Shown: positions 8,847-17,345 of the stretch, in pieces | Layout: each line of letters begins with the position of its first letter | Numbering within the stretch: the stretch's first letter is position 1 | Assembly (NCBI RefSeq): GCF_041200175.1 | Contig: NZ_CP165728.1 | Span: 1 to 64,000, forward strand | DNA length: 64,000 nucleotides | Direction of reading: 5' to 3' | DNA from: Streptomyces sp. R33 | Lineage (GTDB): Bacteria > Actinomycetota > Actinomycetes > Streptomycetales > Streptomycetaceae | Translations under genes and position numbers: made by a program | Notes under the pieces: generated by a model | Told to the model about the DNA's origin: nothing | Seen by the model: the letters and a program-made list of their open reading frames with translations, nothing else | Database searches by the model: none

Positions 8847-9050
8847 ATGAGCTCAGGAACATACCCATACAAGTGGTGGGTCATCTTTGGTGCAGTGATT
8901 ATGGCAGCTCTTTGCGGTGTTAGCGCCGCGTTGTTGATGCTGTGCCTGCACGTCGCCGTCCCTGGCGTCGTAGGAGTAGCGTTCGGTGCCTTCATCACCA
9001 GTGGCACGTTCTTCCTAGCGATCGCCAAGGCAGGCGGTCTCGTCCATTGA
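8847..9050 (+). CDS. Small two-helix membrane protein
   Basis: The 67-residue protein has a short polar start (MSSGTYPYKWW) and two strongly hydrophobic helices, residues about 10-33 and 36-60, ending KAGGLVH. A ribosome-binding sequence (AAGGGGAT) precedes the ATG by about seven bases. A 14-bp tandem repeat lies upstream and a strong hairpin follows at 9057-9083, so the gene is probably a stand-alone transcript. The family is unknown. Confidence 0.6.
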   Translation: MSSGTYPYKWWVIFGAVIMAALCGVSAALLMLCLHVAVPGVVGVAFGAFITSGTFFLAIAKAGGLVH

Positions 9051-9056
9051 CGGGAA

Positions 9057-9083
9057 GGCCCCGAGGCAGCCTGCCTCGGGGCC
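9057..9083 (+). terminator. Strong hairpin terminator
   Basis: The arms GGCCCCGAGGCAG and CTGCCTCGGGGCC are perfect over 13 bp with a single-base loop, right after the stop of the small membrane gene. There is no T-run, as is common in Streptomyces. Confidence 0.6.
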
Positions 9084-9209
9084 GCATAGCTCGTCCGCCC
9101 GTACCCCGCTGAGGAGCATGCGACACCGCACCCGGCATCCAGGACGGGTGTTGGCATCCATTCCAAGACTTCTCTTACCCCTTTCGGGTGGCGCGGCCGT
9201 CACGAACTG

Positions 9210-9225
9210 GAAGTTATATAACTTC
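9210..9225. promoter_or_regulatory. Perfect 16-bp palindrome GAAGTTATATAACTTC
   Basis: This self-complementary AT-rich site stands out in GC-rich DNA, 60 bp before the start of the large gene at 9286. Related half sites occur at 11040-11063 and 11172-11195. It is likely the binding site of a repressor or replication protein. Confidence 0.6.
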
Positions 9226-9285
9226 AGCTCTAGGGGTTGTCTTATGGCCAGTCGGCCGCCCGATCCCCCCTCGAAAGGGTGCGAG

Positions 9286-11196
9286 ATGTCTGCTCTGACC
9301 CCCGGTGTGACAGCGGTCCTCCCCAGCAGTGCGGAGCGACTGATCCGCAAGGCAGAAGAAAACGGCTGGCAGACGTCTGCCGTGTTCGGCGCGGCCGGCT
9401 TGAAGGGCCCCACCGCGGACGGGTGGGTGGTGGGGCTGGAGGCGTACACGACCGAGGGGGAGGTGTCCCTGCTCCTGCTGTGGGAGCGCGGGCCCAAGGG
9501 CTTCCGGTACACGGCCAAGGAGTCCCGGGGCGTGCAGGACGGGGCAAAGCTGGCGGACATGCAGCTCAAGACCGTGACGGCCCTGGTGGAAGAGTCCCAG
9601 GTCACGGGGCCTTTCGAGTACGGCGAGTGCGGGTGTGAGGACCCGGAGGAGGTCCACAACCCGCGGGTGTGCATCGAGCACGCGTACTGCCCGGACCGGT
9701 TCGATGCGCGGTTCGGTTGGGGCTCTCAGGTGACCCGGAACGGTGATCTCTCTGGTTGGGGGGAGGACGGTGACACCGGTGGCCAGTACAGCCTCCGGGT
9801 GGAACCGGTCGAGGGTCAGGTCGTACTCACGCTGGCGGACGTGATCCCCGCCGCGGTCCGTACGGCGGTCATCCCGGGGATGCCGGAACCTGTCGACGTC
9901 GGCGACTGCTGCGTCCCGGTGGCGGACGGCTTCAACGGCTTCTGTGACGCGTACGGGGTCCGCCTGTACCTCGTGGGCACCCGTCGGAACGGTCGGCTCA
10001 TGTGCGCCGAACACGCCGCGGAGCGCGCCGGAGTCCCGGTCAGTGCGCTGCCCGTGCTCGCCATGGATGCCGAGGAGCGGCAGTACGCCGCGGACTGCAT
10101 CGAGGACAACCGCCGGCACCGGGTGCTGCGCGGTGCCGAGGAGTGGGCGGAGGCGCGCGAGCGGGAGGGCCGTACGATCTCGCACGCGTTCGAGGGGTGG
10201 GCGGAGAAGAACTGGACGGGTGACGACTTCGCCGCGGCGTACGTCGCGTGGCTGCACACCACCGGCCACGCCGCGGCCCCCGTCCACGCGTGGGCCATCA
10301 CGGGGCCGGTTGACCGGGTGCAGCAGGCCGAGGTGCGGCTGGAGGCCGCGCGCGGCCAGCTGGCGACCGCGCAGGCCCTGCACGTCTCCGCGCAGCGCTA
10401 CGGCGGAGAGACCGCGATGCGCGAGGCTTTGGAGCGGCTGCACACCGCGCACGCCATGGTTGCGGCCGCAGCCGCGGACCACGCCGCGGAGGAATCGGTG
10501 CGCGCGGAAGAGGAATCCGTGCCCGACGCTCCGGCCGCCGTGGCTGCGACGACCGAGGCCGCCGCCCACCGTCCCGACCCGGTACCCGCGGCCCGGTACT
10601 CGGTCGGCATCGCGCCCGTGACGGTCCGGGACCGTCACCACGGTCGGACCGTCGCCGAGTGGAAAGACGTAGCGGACGGACACGCGTTGCGTGCCGTGCG
10701 CGCCGGACGGGCCGTTCAGGCCGCGCGAGCCTCGCTTGAGGGGCCGGCCGTCCGGTGGACCGACACCCCCGAGACCACCACCCCCGGGTGGGCCGCGCCG
10801 GTCCTCCCCCGGATCCGGGACCTCGCCCGGACCGCCCTGCGCCGCGGCGCGGTGGCCCAGGAGCTGTGGATGCGCATCGGGTGGGAGGCGAGCGACGCCG
10901 CCGAGGCCGGCGCGGCCCTCCCCGCCCGCCGCGCGGCGGAACTCGCCCACCGCGCCGCCCTCCTGGCGGACGCGTGCGAGCACGCTGCCGCCGAGGCCGA
11001 GGCCTTGGCCGCGCCCCCGCTCCTGCGGCCAGTCCCCAAAAAACCGAGAAGTTATACAAGTTTGTTCGCCCAGCGTTCGCCCTCGCCGGACACCTCGACA
11101 GGGGTGGGGGCGTCGCCACCCTGGCACCGACCCTGGCCACCCGACCTCGCCCCGCATTTCCGAAGGACGTCAAAACCGAGAAGTTATATAAGTTAA
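9286..11196 (+). CDS. Large protein of unknown function, plasmid-associated
   Basis: From the ATG at 9286 (AAAGGG six bases upstream) the protein has 636 residues. The N-terminal 300 residues contain an ECGCEDPEEVHNPRVCIEH segment with clustered Cys/His and a later GLFCxxHA-like LMCAEHAAERAG, which could bind zinc. The rest is Ala/Glu-rich and helical with coiled-coil character (residues about 330-430 and 500-580). The frame ends inside the first two AAAACCGAGAAGTTATA repeats, so its last residues (KKPRSYTSL, SKPRSYIS) are encoded by them. It has no recognised helicase or primase motif. Its position between related sites suggests a role in the biology of the ancestral 17-kb element. Confidence 0.55.
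   Translation: MSALTPGVTAVLPSSAERLIRKAEENGWQTSAVFGAAGLKGPTADGWVVGLEAYTTEGEVSLLLLWERGPKGFRYTAKESRGVQDGAKLADMQLKTVTALVEESQVTGPFEYGECGCEDPEEVHNPRVCIEHAYCPDRFDARFGWGSQVTRNGDLSGWGEDGDTGGQYSLRVEPVEGQVVLTLADVIPAAVRTAVIPGMPEPVDVGDCCVPVADGFNGFCDAYGVRLYLVGTRRNGRLMCAEHAAERAGVPVSALPVLAMDAEERQYAADCIEDNRRHRVLRGAEEWAEAREREGRTISHAFEGWAEKNWTGDDFAAAYVAWLHTTGHAAAPVHAWAITGPVDRVQQAEVRLEAARGQLATAQALHVSAQRYGGETAMREALERLHTAHAMVAAAAADHAAEESVRAEEESVPDAPAAVAATTEAAAHRPDPVPAARYSVGIAPVTVRDRHHGRTVAEWKDVADGHALRAVRAGRAVQAARASLEGPAVRWTDTPETTTPGWAAPVLPRIRDLARTALRRGAVAQELWMRIGWEASDAAEAGAALPARRAAELAHRAALLADACEHAAAEAEALAAPPLLRPVPKKPRSYTSLFAQRSPSPDTSTGVGASPPWHRPWPPDLAPHFRRTSKPRSYIS
11040..11195. repeat. Two 24-bp direct repeats, AAAACCGAGAAGTTATA type
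   Basis: Copies at 11040-11063 and 11172-11195 share AAAACCGAGAAGTTATA followed by (C/T)AAGTT and are exactly 132 bp apart. They include the half site of the palindrome at 9210-9225. They overlap the 3' end of the large gene and precede the gene at 11258, as iterons or operators would. Confidence 0.65.
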
Positions 11197-11257
11197 GGGG
11201 TAGGGTGGGGGCGCGGGCCTGATACGGTCCGCGCCCGAGACGAGAGGCGACGCCCGC

Positions 11258-11647
11258 ATGGCCACCGCACCCCGCCAGGTCCCCAAGGTCTATCCCGCCG
11301 GTACCGGCAGGCCCACCGACCGGACACTCACCGACGAGAAGGTCGTCCGCACGGTGAACGTGGCCGGCACCGTGTGGGAGGCGGGCAAGAAACGCGCTGG
11401 TCAGGACGAGGTCTCGATCTCCCACGCCGTCGGCCTGTTCCTCGAGGCCTACGCCGCCGGCCTCCTCAACCTCGACGCCATCACCGCCCAGCTCGACGCG
11501 CTCGCCGCCGGCAAGGACCCTGCAGCCGTACCCGGCGCCGGCGCGTGGACGGAAGAAGCCCCTCCCGCCTTCCCGCACCCCAGTTGGAGCAGCGGGGACG
11601 GCGTCCCGCGCGCACTCGACATCCTCGACGCCGAGGACAGGCCCTGA
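11258..11647 (+). CDS. Small conserved-looking protein, possible regulator
   Basis: The 129-residue product starts MATAPRQVPKVYPAGTGRP, with GAGAGG about ten bases upstream. Its central part (LTDEKVVRTVNVAGTVWEAG, then SHAVGLFLEAYAAGLLNLDA) is helical and the tail is acidic. It sits directly downstream of the two direct repeats, and a strong terminator follows. A DNA-binding or copy-control role is possible from context but no HTH is certain. Confidence 0.55.
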   Translation: MATAPRQVPKVYPAGTGRPTDRTLTDEKVVRTVNVAGTVWEAGKKRAGQDEVSISHAVGLFLEAYAAGLLNLDAITAQLDALAAGKDPAAVPGAGAWTEEAPPAFPHPSWSSGDGVPRALDILDAEDRP

Positions 11648-11661
11648 CCTGCAAACACGCA

Positions 11662-11688
11662 CGCCCCGCCCGGAGTCCGGGCGGGGCG
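11662..11688. terminator. Bidirectional terminator hairpin
   Basis: The arms CGCCCCGCCCGG and CCGGGCGGGGCG flank AGT and are followed by TTTGT. The hairpin lies between the convergent genes ending at 11647 and 11726. Confidence 0.8.
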
Positions 11689-11725
11689 TTTGTCGTTCAC
11701 GAGCAGGCCCGTTGCCGGGCCACGG

Positions 11726-11968
11726 TCAGCGCCGACGGACGGCGAACGCGACGCCGACCGCCGCGGCCAGAGCCCCGGCCACCGTCGCCACCGTCGCAAT
11801 CGGCCCGGTGAGCGACGGGTGGGCGAGGCACATGTAGCCGGCCGTTGCGAGGACCAGGACGCCGACGATGACCAGGCACAGCGTCAGGAGCGGGTCCGTG
11901 GCCGGCTGCGGCGGCCGCGGGGGCTGCTGCTGCGGGGTCTGGGGCTGCGGGTCGGTAGCGGTGGACAT
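11726..11968 (-). CDS. Small Pro/Gln-rich membrane protein
   Basis: The 80-residue protein begins with a polar, proline/glutamine-rich segment (MSTATDPQPQTPQQQPPRP). Two hydrophobic helices follow (residues about 27-47 and 52-73), and the end is VAFAVRRR, a basic cytoplasmic tail. GGAGGG precedes the ATG by seven bases. It converges with the gene at 11258 and shares a terminator with it. The function is unknown. Confidence 0.6.
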   Translation of the reverse strand: MSTATDPQPQTPQQQPPRPPQPATDPLLTLCLVIVGVLVLATAGYMCLAHPSLTGPIATVATVAGALAAAVGVAFAVRRR

Positions 11969-12589
11969 GAGGTTCCCTCCCGATAGGTGTCCGCGGATGG
12001 TCCACGGACATGGCGCTGCCCACCTCTCCGGGGGGTGCAGTCTGCGCATTCCGGTGAGGGGCAGACAGCACAGTGCGGAACGCAGGGGTTAGCCGCGCAA
12101 CCCCACCTGTGCGCGGCGAGGAGTTCGATGGTCGGCGGGCCGGAGGACCAGGAGAGCTCCGCGTAGACGTCCTTTGATGGGCCGCGACATGACGCCCGGC
12201 CTCGAACTCTGCCGTCCCGCCCCCTGAACCCGCCGCACCAAAGACCCGCCCCACCAACGGGGCGACGGGCCGGTAAGCGTGTCTTATCCACTAACTTGCT
12301 CCGCCTGCGGGGCCGGTGCCGAGAGTGCGCCGGCCCCGCAGCATTCGCACGGCCGACTCGTCGGCGACGTCCTGGTGCTCGACGTCGAGGCGTTCCGCGG
12401 CGAGCAACCGCGTACTCGAGGACGGCGTCGCCGTGCTCCTGGTGCTCGTCGTCGGACCGGTGCCCAGGGTTCTCTCGCATATTTTACCTGTTGTTTGTGA
12501 TTCTCGGTGGAGGCATGGTTCTGCAGGTCATGCCGTATCGGGTGGTGTCTGTTTCCCGCAACAGGTCGGTATGGACTCTGCGGGCCGTT
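11969..12589. other. Non-coding stretch before the IS110 element
   Basis: This holds the promoter region of the small membrane gene, some degenerate coding-like DNA and a strong hairpin at 12305-12341. The left boundary of the IS110-type element probably lies near 12480-12540 but has no inverted repeat to mark it. Confidence 0.4.
12305..12341. terminator. GC-rich hairpin, likely terminator
   Basis: The 12-bp arms CTGCGGGGCCGG and CCGGCCCCGCAG are separated by 13 bases. The hairpin sits just upstream of the transposase region and could insulate it. Confidence 0.5.
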
Positions 12590-13805
12590 GTGCCTGAAGA
12601 CACCGGCGATGTGGGCGTCTTCCTGGGTATGGACGTCGGCAAGACAGCTCACCACGGCCACGGGCTGACGCCGGCGGGCAAGAAGGTCTTCGACAAGCCG
12701 ATGCCCAACAGCGAACCGAAACTGCGGGCCGTCTTCGACAAGCTGACCGCGAAGTTCGGCACCGTGCTGGTGATCGTGGACCAGCCGGCCTCGATCGGTG
12801 CTCTGCCCCTGACCGCGGCCCGGGACGCCGGCTGCCAGGTCGCCTACCTGCCCGGACTGGCCATGCGACGGATCGCCGACCTCTACCCGGGAGAGGCGAA
12901 AACCGACGCGAAGGACGCCGCGGTCATCGCCGACGCCGCCGGCACCATGCCCCACACCCTACGTTCGCTGGAGCTGACCGACGAGATCACCGCCGAGCTC
13001 ACGGTGCTGACCGGCTTCGATCAGGCTCGCCGCAGAAGCCACCCGCACCTCCAACCGGATACGCGGCCTGCTCACCCAGTTCCACCCGTCGCTGGAGCGC
13101 GTGCTCGGCCCGCGACTGGACCACCCCGCCGTCACCTGGCTCCTCGAGCGATACGGATCCCCGGCCGCACTGCGCAAGGCCGGCCGCCGCAGACTCGTCG
13201 AACTCATCCGGCCCAAGGCCCCGCGGATGGCACAGAGGCTGATCGACGAGGTCTTCGACGCTTTCGACGAGCAGACCGTCATCGTTCCCGGCACGGGCAC
13301 CCTCGACATCGTGATCCCGTCCCTGGCCGCCTCGCTCGCCGCGGTCCACGACCAGCGCCGGGCCCTGGAAGCCCAGATCAGCACCCTGCTGGAGGCCCAC
13401 CCTCTTCACCCGGTCCTGACCTCGATGCCCGGAGTCGGAGTCAGGACCGCCGCCGTCCTGCTGGTCACCGTCGGCGACGGCACCGGCTTTCCCAGCGCCG
13501 CCCACCTCGCCTCCTACGCGGGACTCGCCCCCACCACCAAGTCGTCGGGCACCTCGATCCACGGCGAACACGCACCCCGCGGCGGAAACCGGCAGCTCAA
13601 ACGGGCCATGTTCCTCTCCGCCTTCGCCTGCATGAACGCCGACCCGGCCTCCCGCACCTACCACGACCGCCAACGCGCCCGCGGCAAAACCCACACCCAG
13701 ACACTCCTGCGGCTCGCCCGCCAACGCATCAGCGTCCTGTTCGCCATGCTCCGCGACGGCACCTTCTACGAGTCCCGAACCTCCACCGTCACCCTCGCCG
13801 CATGA
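12590..13805 (+). pseudogene. IS110-family transposase, frameshifted
   Basis: The N-terminal part has the DEDD-type catalytic start GVFLGMDVGKTAHHGHG and, further on, YLPGLAMRRIADLYPGEAKT with DAKDA. The C-terminal part has the transposase_20 signature (LTSMPGVGVRTAAVLL, later ASYAGLAPTTKSSGTS). They lie in different frames joined near 13,026. There GATCAGGCTCGCC lacks about two bases relative to the expected reading, so translation leaves the frame and ends in Pro/Arg-rich nonsense. IS110 enzymes insert via a circular intermediate without terminal repeats, matching the absence of clear ends. The copy is probably inactive unless a programmed shift rescues it. Confidence 0.8.
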
Positions 13806-13864
13806 CCACCCCAAACAGTCTCAAACCCGGCACCACGTCCTTGACGAAGGACATAGAGACACAC

Positions 13865-14175
13865 CCCACTTCCCCGCTTCCCCTCCCTCCGCTCGATCTC
13901 CCCCTCCTCTACTCCGCTCCGTTTCCTTCCCTTCCCCACCTCTCCTCCGTCCCCTCCCCCAGCCCCCCACGTCTCCTGCAACCCGCTCCCTCCCCCACCC
14001 GCTCCTCTCTCCCCCTACCCCCTCCTACCTATAAGTCCGGCTAGTCACCGACTGCATTTCGGGGCCTGACCAGGCACGATGCAGCCAGACCACAGAAACC
14101 GCTTCCCCCCTTGTTTCCCGCTATCTCTCCCCCTTTGTTTCCCCCCCATCTCTCCCCCCACGTTTACCCCCCGTG
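13865..14175. repeat. Long pyrimidine-rich tract
   Basis: One strand of 13,865-14,035 and 14,095-14,170 consists almost only of C and T, interrupted by a short mixed segment. The right part contains two copies of TTGTTTCCC followed by ATCTCTCCCCC. Such homopurine/homopyrimidine DNA can form triplex (H-) DNA. No gene is seen. Confidence 0.7.
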
Positions 14176-14593
14176 GCGCACGCCCGCCCGGGCCGCGGGC
14201 AACGCTCCAGGAGTCATCCGCCGATTCCCTTGCACGCCAGCGACACAGGCCTGTTGGGGAGAGTGTCTGTAAGTACTGCTTTGGGCGCCACACAAGACCA
14301 CGCGCCCCAGTGCCAGTTCCACCGCCAGATCACCCGTACGCCCAGCGACTGGTCACGAGGCAGCATCTTCCAGCGAACAGACCCCCCTCATCACCATCAC
14401 CAAGTCAGCCATCAGCCTAGGAGCGATCAGCTGGCACTGACCGGCAAACGGCCGTTGCCCCGACGAACGGGGAGCAACGGGGTCCCCGGATAACTCACCG
14501 CCCCTGGCACGGCCGTGCCCGCTTCCGCGACCGGTGAGCACGCTGCCAGTCACCGGGCATGCAGCGGTGTAAGAGGGCTGGTGACTTCGGAAG

Positions 14594-16016
14594 ATCGGTC
14601 ATGACGGGCGTGTCAGCGATCTTGTGTAAGTCGGTTGGTGTCATTGGATGCTGAGCCGGTCCTCGAAGAAGAGTGAGAACTGGTTCAGCGCTTCCTTCCA
14701 GTGTGGGGCGACGTGGTTGGCATCGCGCGCTTTGGGGTTGATCTGCTCGCGGACTGCGAGGTAGAGGACCTTCAACGCTGCCTGTTCCGAGGGGAAATGG
14801 CCGCGGTTGCGGGTGGCTTTGCGGAGCCGCGAGTTGATCGATTCGACCATGTTCGTGGAGTAGACCACCGTCCTTATGGCCGGTGGGAACGCCAGGTAGG
14901 GAGTGAACTCCGGCCAGGCCGACCGCCAGGTCCGCACGATCGCCGGGTAGCGTTCGCCCAGGTCAGAGGCCTCGAACGCGTCAAGGGCCTGTTCGGCGGC
15001 CGTCTCGGTCGGCGCTGTGTAGATCGCTCTCAGAGCCGGCACCAGCTTCGGGTGGTCCCGCACGGACGACAGTCTGAGCGAGGCCCTGGTCAGGTGAATC
15101 ACGCACGTCTGGACCGTGGCCTTGGGCCAGGTCGCGGTGACGGCGTCGGGCAGGCCCTTCAGACCATCGCAGACGACGATGCACACGTCCTCGATACCCC
15201 GGTTCCGCAGTTCCGACAGCACCGCCATCCACGTGGTCGCGCCTTCACCCTCGGCTCCAACCCACAAGCCGAGGACGTCTTTGCGGCCGTCCATGTCGAC
15301 GCCGACGGCCAGGTAGACCGGCTTCGATGTCACCGAGCCAGAACGGATCTTCACCCACAATGCGTCGATGTAGATGATCGGCCAGACCGCGTCGAGGGGC
15401 CGGTTCTGCCAGGTCACGAGCTCGTCGATCACGGCGTCGGTGACCTTGCTGATCAGGTCTGGGCTGACCTCGACTCCGTAGATCTGGGCGAGGTGGGAGC
15501 GGATGTCGCGCACGCTCATCCCGCGCGCGTAGAGCGAGAGGATCCGGTCGTTGAATCCCGCCAGCCGGCGGGCGTTCTTCGGGACCAGACGCGGCTCGAA
15601 CTCACCGTTGCGGTCTCTGGGCACCGCCAAAGTGACGGCGCCGGCATCGGTCAGGACCGTCTTGGGCGACGTCCCGTTCCGGGAGTTTCCAGAGCCGTGA
15701 CCTGCGGAATCTCCGCGTTCGTAGCCGAGGTGTTCACTCATCTCGGCTTCCAGAGCCCGCTCCAGAACAGCCTTGGTGATCTCCGTCAGGAGCCCGCCCT
15801 CGCCGAGCAGGGCCGCTCCCGAGGAGTCAGCTTTGTCGAGCAGCCGCTCGACCACCTCGTCGACCGTCTTGTCGCCGGCCACGGACGCGGCCGCTTCGTC
15901 TTTGTCTGCCATGACTCGTCCGATCCGCCTGGCCCACAGGCCCGAGGCCGAGCCCCGGGCCAGGCTGTCACATCACGGACTTACACGATCTTTCAGACAC
16001 GCTCGTCATGACCGAT
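14594..16016. mobile_element. IS256-family insertion sequence
   Basis: An about 1.4-kb element with an intact transposase is bounded by imperfect inverted repeats. The left end reads ATCGGTCATGACGGGCGTGT and continues to GATCTTGTGTAAGTC. The right end reads, inverted, ATCGGTCATGACGAGCGTGT and continues to GATCGTGTAAGTC. The outermost ATCGGTCATGAC may belong to the surrounding GGTCA repeats rather than to the element. No clean target duplication could be assigned. Confidence 0.75.
14641..15912 (-). CDS. IS256-family transposase
   Basis: The 423-residue enzyme is full length for the family. After an N-terminal segment with LTEITKAVLERALEAEMSEH it carries the MULE-type DDE core: the first Asp in IIYIDALWVKIR, the second in CIVVCDGLKGLPDAV, and the Glu in the TNMVESINSRLRKATRNRG region. 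It catalyses cut-and-copy transposition of the flanking element through a circular intermediate. The frame is uninterrupted, so the element may be active. It is inserted in a tract of GGTCA-containing repeats. Confidence 0.92.
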   Translation of the reverse strand: MADKDEAAASVAGDKTVDEVVERLLDKADSSGAALLGEGGLLTEITKAVLERALEAEMSEHLGYERGDSAGHGSGNSRNGTSPKTVLTDAGAVTLAVPRDRNGEFEPRLVPKNARRLAGFNDRILSLYARGMSVRDIRSHLAQIYGVEVSPDLISKVTDAVIDELVTWQNRPLDAVWPIIYIDALWVKIRSGSVTSKPVYLAVGVDMDGRKDVLGLWVGAEGEGATTWMAVLSELRNRGIEDVCIVVCDGLKGLPDAVTATWPKATVQTCVIHLTRASLRLSSVRDHPKLVPALRAIYTAPTETAAEQALDAFEASDLGERYPAIVRTWRSAWPEFTPYLAFPPAIRTVVYSTNMVESINSRLRKATRNRGHFPSEQAALKVLYLAVREQINPKARDANHVAPHWKEALNQFSLFFEDRLSIQ

Positions 16017-16380
16017 GACCGATGGAGGTCGGATCGGTCATCGGTCACCGGCCCTCCTGACCATCGGTCATCGGTCAAACCACAGGTCAAACGCGTGTGG
16101 CTACTGGACCGGTCACGGCGGAAACAGCCGAGCACTACGCATGCCGCGCCTCGCCCTAGGCCGGCCGCTCGCGTCGAGTGGGCTCCAGTTTCGGCGTGCC
16201 GGTGAGGTGATGGTCGGTCACTCACCAATTACGTAGCTCACCGGATTAGTCACCGGTCGCGCCGCCTCCAGGGGCCAGTCAAGCCATGACCGGTCACCGG
16301 GCAACGGGCACGTCACCGGTCACGTCACCAGTCGTCGGTCACCAGTCGTCGGTCACCGGTCACCGGTCACCGGGCGATCG
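16017..16380. repeat. GGTCA-rich repeat tract
   Basis: The motif (C)GGTCA occurs many times in both orientations, for example ATCGGTCATCGGTCA near 16,060 and a nearly perfect CGGTCACCGGTCACCGGTCA run near 16,350-16,370. Further copies lie left of the IS256 element (14,350-14,600). The array predates and is split by the insertion. Function unknown; a protein-binding array is possible. Confidence 0.65.
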
Positions 16381-16532
16381 GCCGCGCGGGGGTGGGAGCG
16401 GTCGTGGTCCACGCCTGGTGCACACCCCATGATCCAAAGCGGCACACGGGCGGGTCAGGGTGAGACAGGGCCCATGACGAAGGGGTGCTCCTGGTCGGGA
16501 CACCCCTGGTGATCAGCTCGTTGTCTGGCCTG

Positions 16533-16592
16533 TGGCGGTGGGTGTGGGATCTGAACCCACGGTGACTCGCGCCACGAGGGTATTCAAGAGAG
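16533..16592 (-). tRNA. 3' fragment of a tRNA-Ser (UGA) gene
   Basis: Read on the minus strand, the segment contains an anticodon-loop-like CTTGAAT and a long variable arm (CTCGTGGCGCGAG). A T-arm GTGGG/TTCAGAT/CCCAC and the acceptor strand ACCCACC-G-CCA follow, as in a Streptomyces tRNA-Ser. No matching GGTGGGT 5' acceptor strand or D-arm precedes it, and the anticodon stem is unpaired, so it is a half gene. Such 3' halves are typical attachment-site remnants of elements that integrate into tRNA genes. It is not expected to make a functional tRNA. Confidence 0.55.
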
Positions 16593-16749
16593 TGCTGCGA
16601 GCAGCGTCTTCGCCGTGCATGACCTGCACGTTCCCCCGCCTCTGGGTCACTCCCCGCCGCTGGCGCGCCTCCGGTCCACATCGGACTCGGGGGCGTGCGC
16701 GCATAGGTCGATTAGTAGCCGCTCTTCCCCGACCCACGTTCAGCGGCGG

Positions 16750-17115
16750 TCAGCTGCACGCCTTCTCGATCGCTTCGAAGACGTCGGCGTCAGTCTCTTG
16801 CTGCCAGGACGGGAGGTCAGGCCAGTCGGCCACGTAGCCCGGCTTCGGGTCCTCGAAGTGCTTGAACATCTGGGCCGTCCAGCATGTCGCGACGAACCGG
16901 CTCTTCTGCTCGCGGGACAGCCTCGAGGTGTGGCCACCGCTGATCTCGATGAACTGCCGGACCTGGTCGTAGACGGAGCCAGCGGCCTCGCGCTCCCACT
17001 GCGGGGTGGCTTCCCACGGGGTCACGTAGCCGGCCTTCGGCTCCCCGGGGAAGTGCTGGTGCACTCCCGCGATCCAGGTTTCCCGGAACAGTCGTGCACC
17101 TTCGGTCTGCGACAT
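16750..17115 (-). CDS. Hypothetical protein with an internal duplication
   Basis: The 121-residue protein starts MSQTEGARLFRETWIAGVHQ after a GAGAGGGG. Two halves look related: HFPGEPKAGYVTPWEATPQW is echoed by HFEDPKPGYVADWPDLPSWQ, each followed by an acidic helix. The product is cytoplasmic with no membrane segment. It lies just behind the telomere-truncated regulator remnant and may have been its operon partner. No domain name can be given. Confidence 0.6.
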   Translation of the reverse strand: MSQTEGARLFRETWIAGVHQHFPGEPKAGYVTPWEATPQWEREAAGSVYDQVRQFIEISGGHTSRLSREQKSRFVATCWTAQMFKHFEDPKPGYVADWPDLPSWQQETDADVFEAIEKACS

Positions 17116-17129
17116 GCCTACCCCTCTCG

Positions 17130-17345
17130 TCACGGCGTGCTCAGCGTGGCGATCTCCGCCCCCAGCTCCGCTACGCGGTGGTCGCGGCTCAAGGGACCGA
17201 ACTCGTCGCACAGAGCTTGGAGTCTACGGGCGACGTACCCGGATGCTGAGGCTCGGGCCAGGCTGACGGCCTCCCGCCCGTACGCAAGAACCTGGTCGGG
17301 ATCACACCGCTTCGCTCCGATGGCGGCCAGTCTGGTCAGCACTGC
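17130..17345 (-). pseudogene. C-terminal stub of a TPR regulator, cut by internal telomere
   Basis: The last about 70 codons (FAVLTRLAAIGAKRCDPDQV, then LAYGREAVSLARASASGYVA and RRLQALCDEFGPLSRDHRVA) match the tetratricopeptide tail of Streptomyces XRE/TPR regulators such as the gene at 19206. Going upstream, homology stops exactly where the telomere-like sequence starts. The frame then continues as low-complexity peptide translated from telomeric palindromes. The HTH half is missing, so the gene is dead. Confidence 0.65.

Noticed and set aside
9214..11157. 647-codon minus-strand frame opposite the large unknown gene
   Set aside because: Composition is Arg/Gly-rich and repetitive. The plus-strand frame has better codon bias, a ribosome-binding site and helical structure, though its function is also unknown.
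12296..12589. In-frame upstream extension of the IS110 transposase
   Set aside because: It is Arg/Pro-rich and precedes the conserved catalytic N-terminus; the GTG at 12590 fits the family.
13026..13101. Programmed frameshift in the IS110 transposase
   Set aside because: No slippery heptamer or stimulatory structure is evident, and IS110 enzymes are normally single-frame; a small deletion is simpler.
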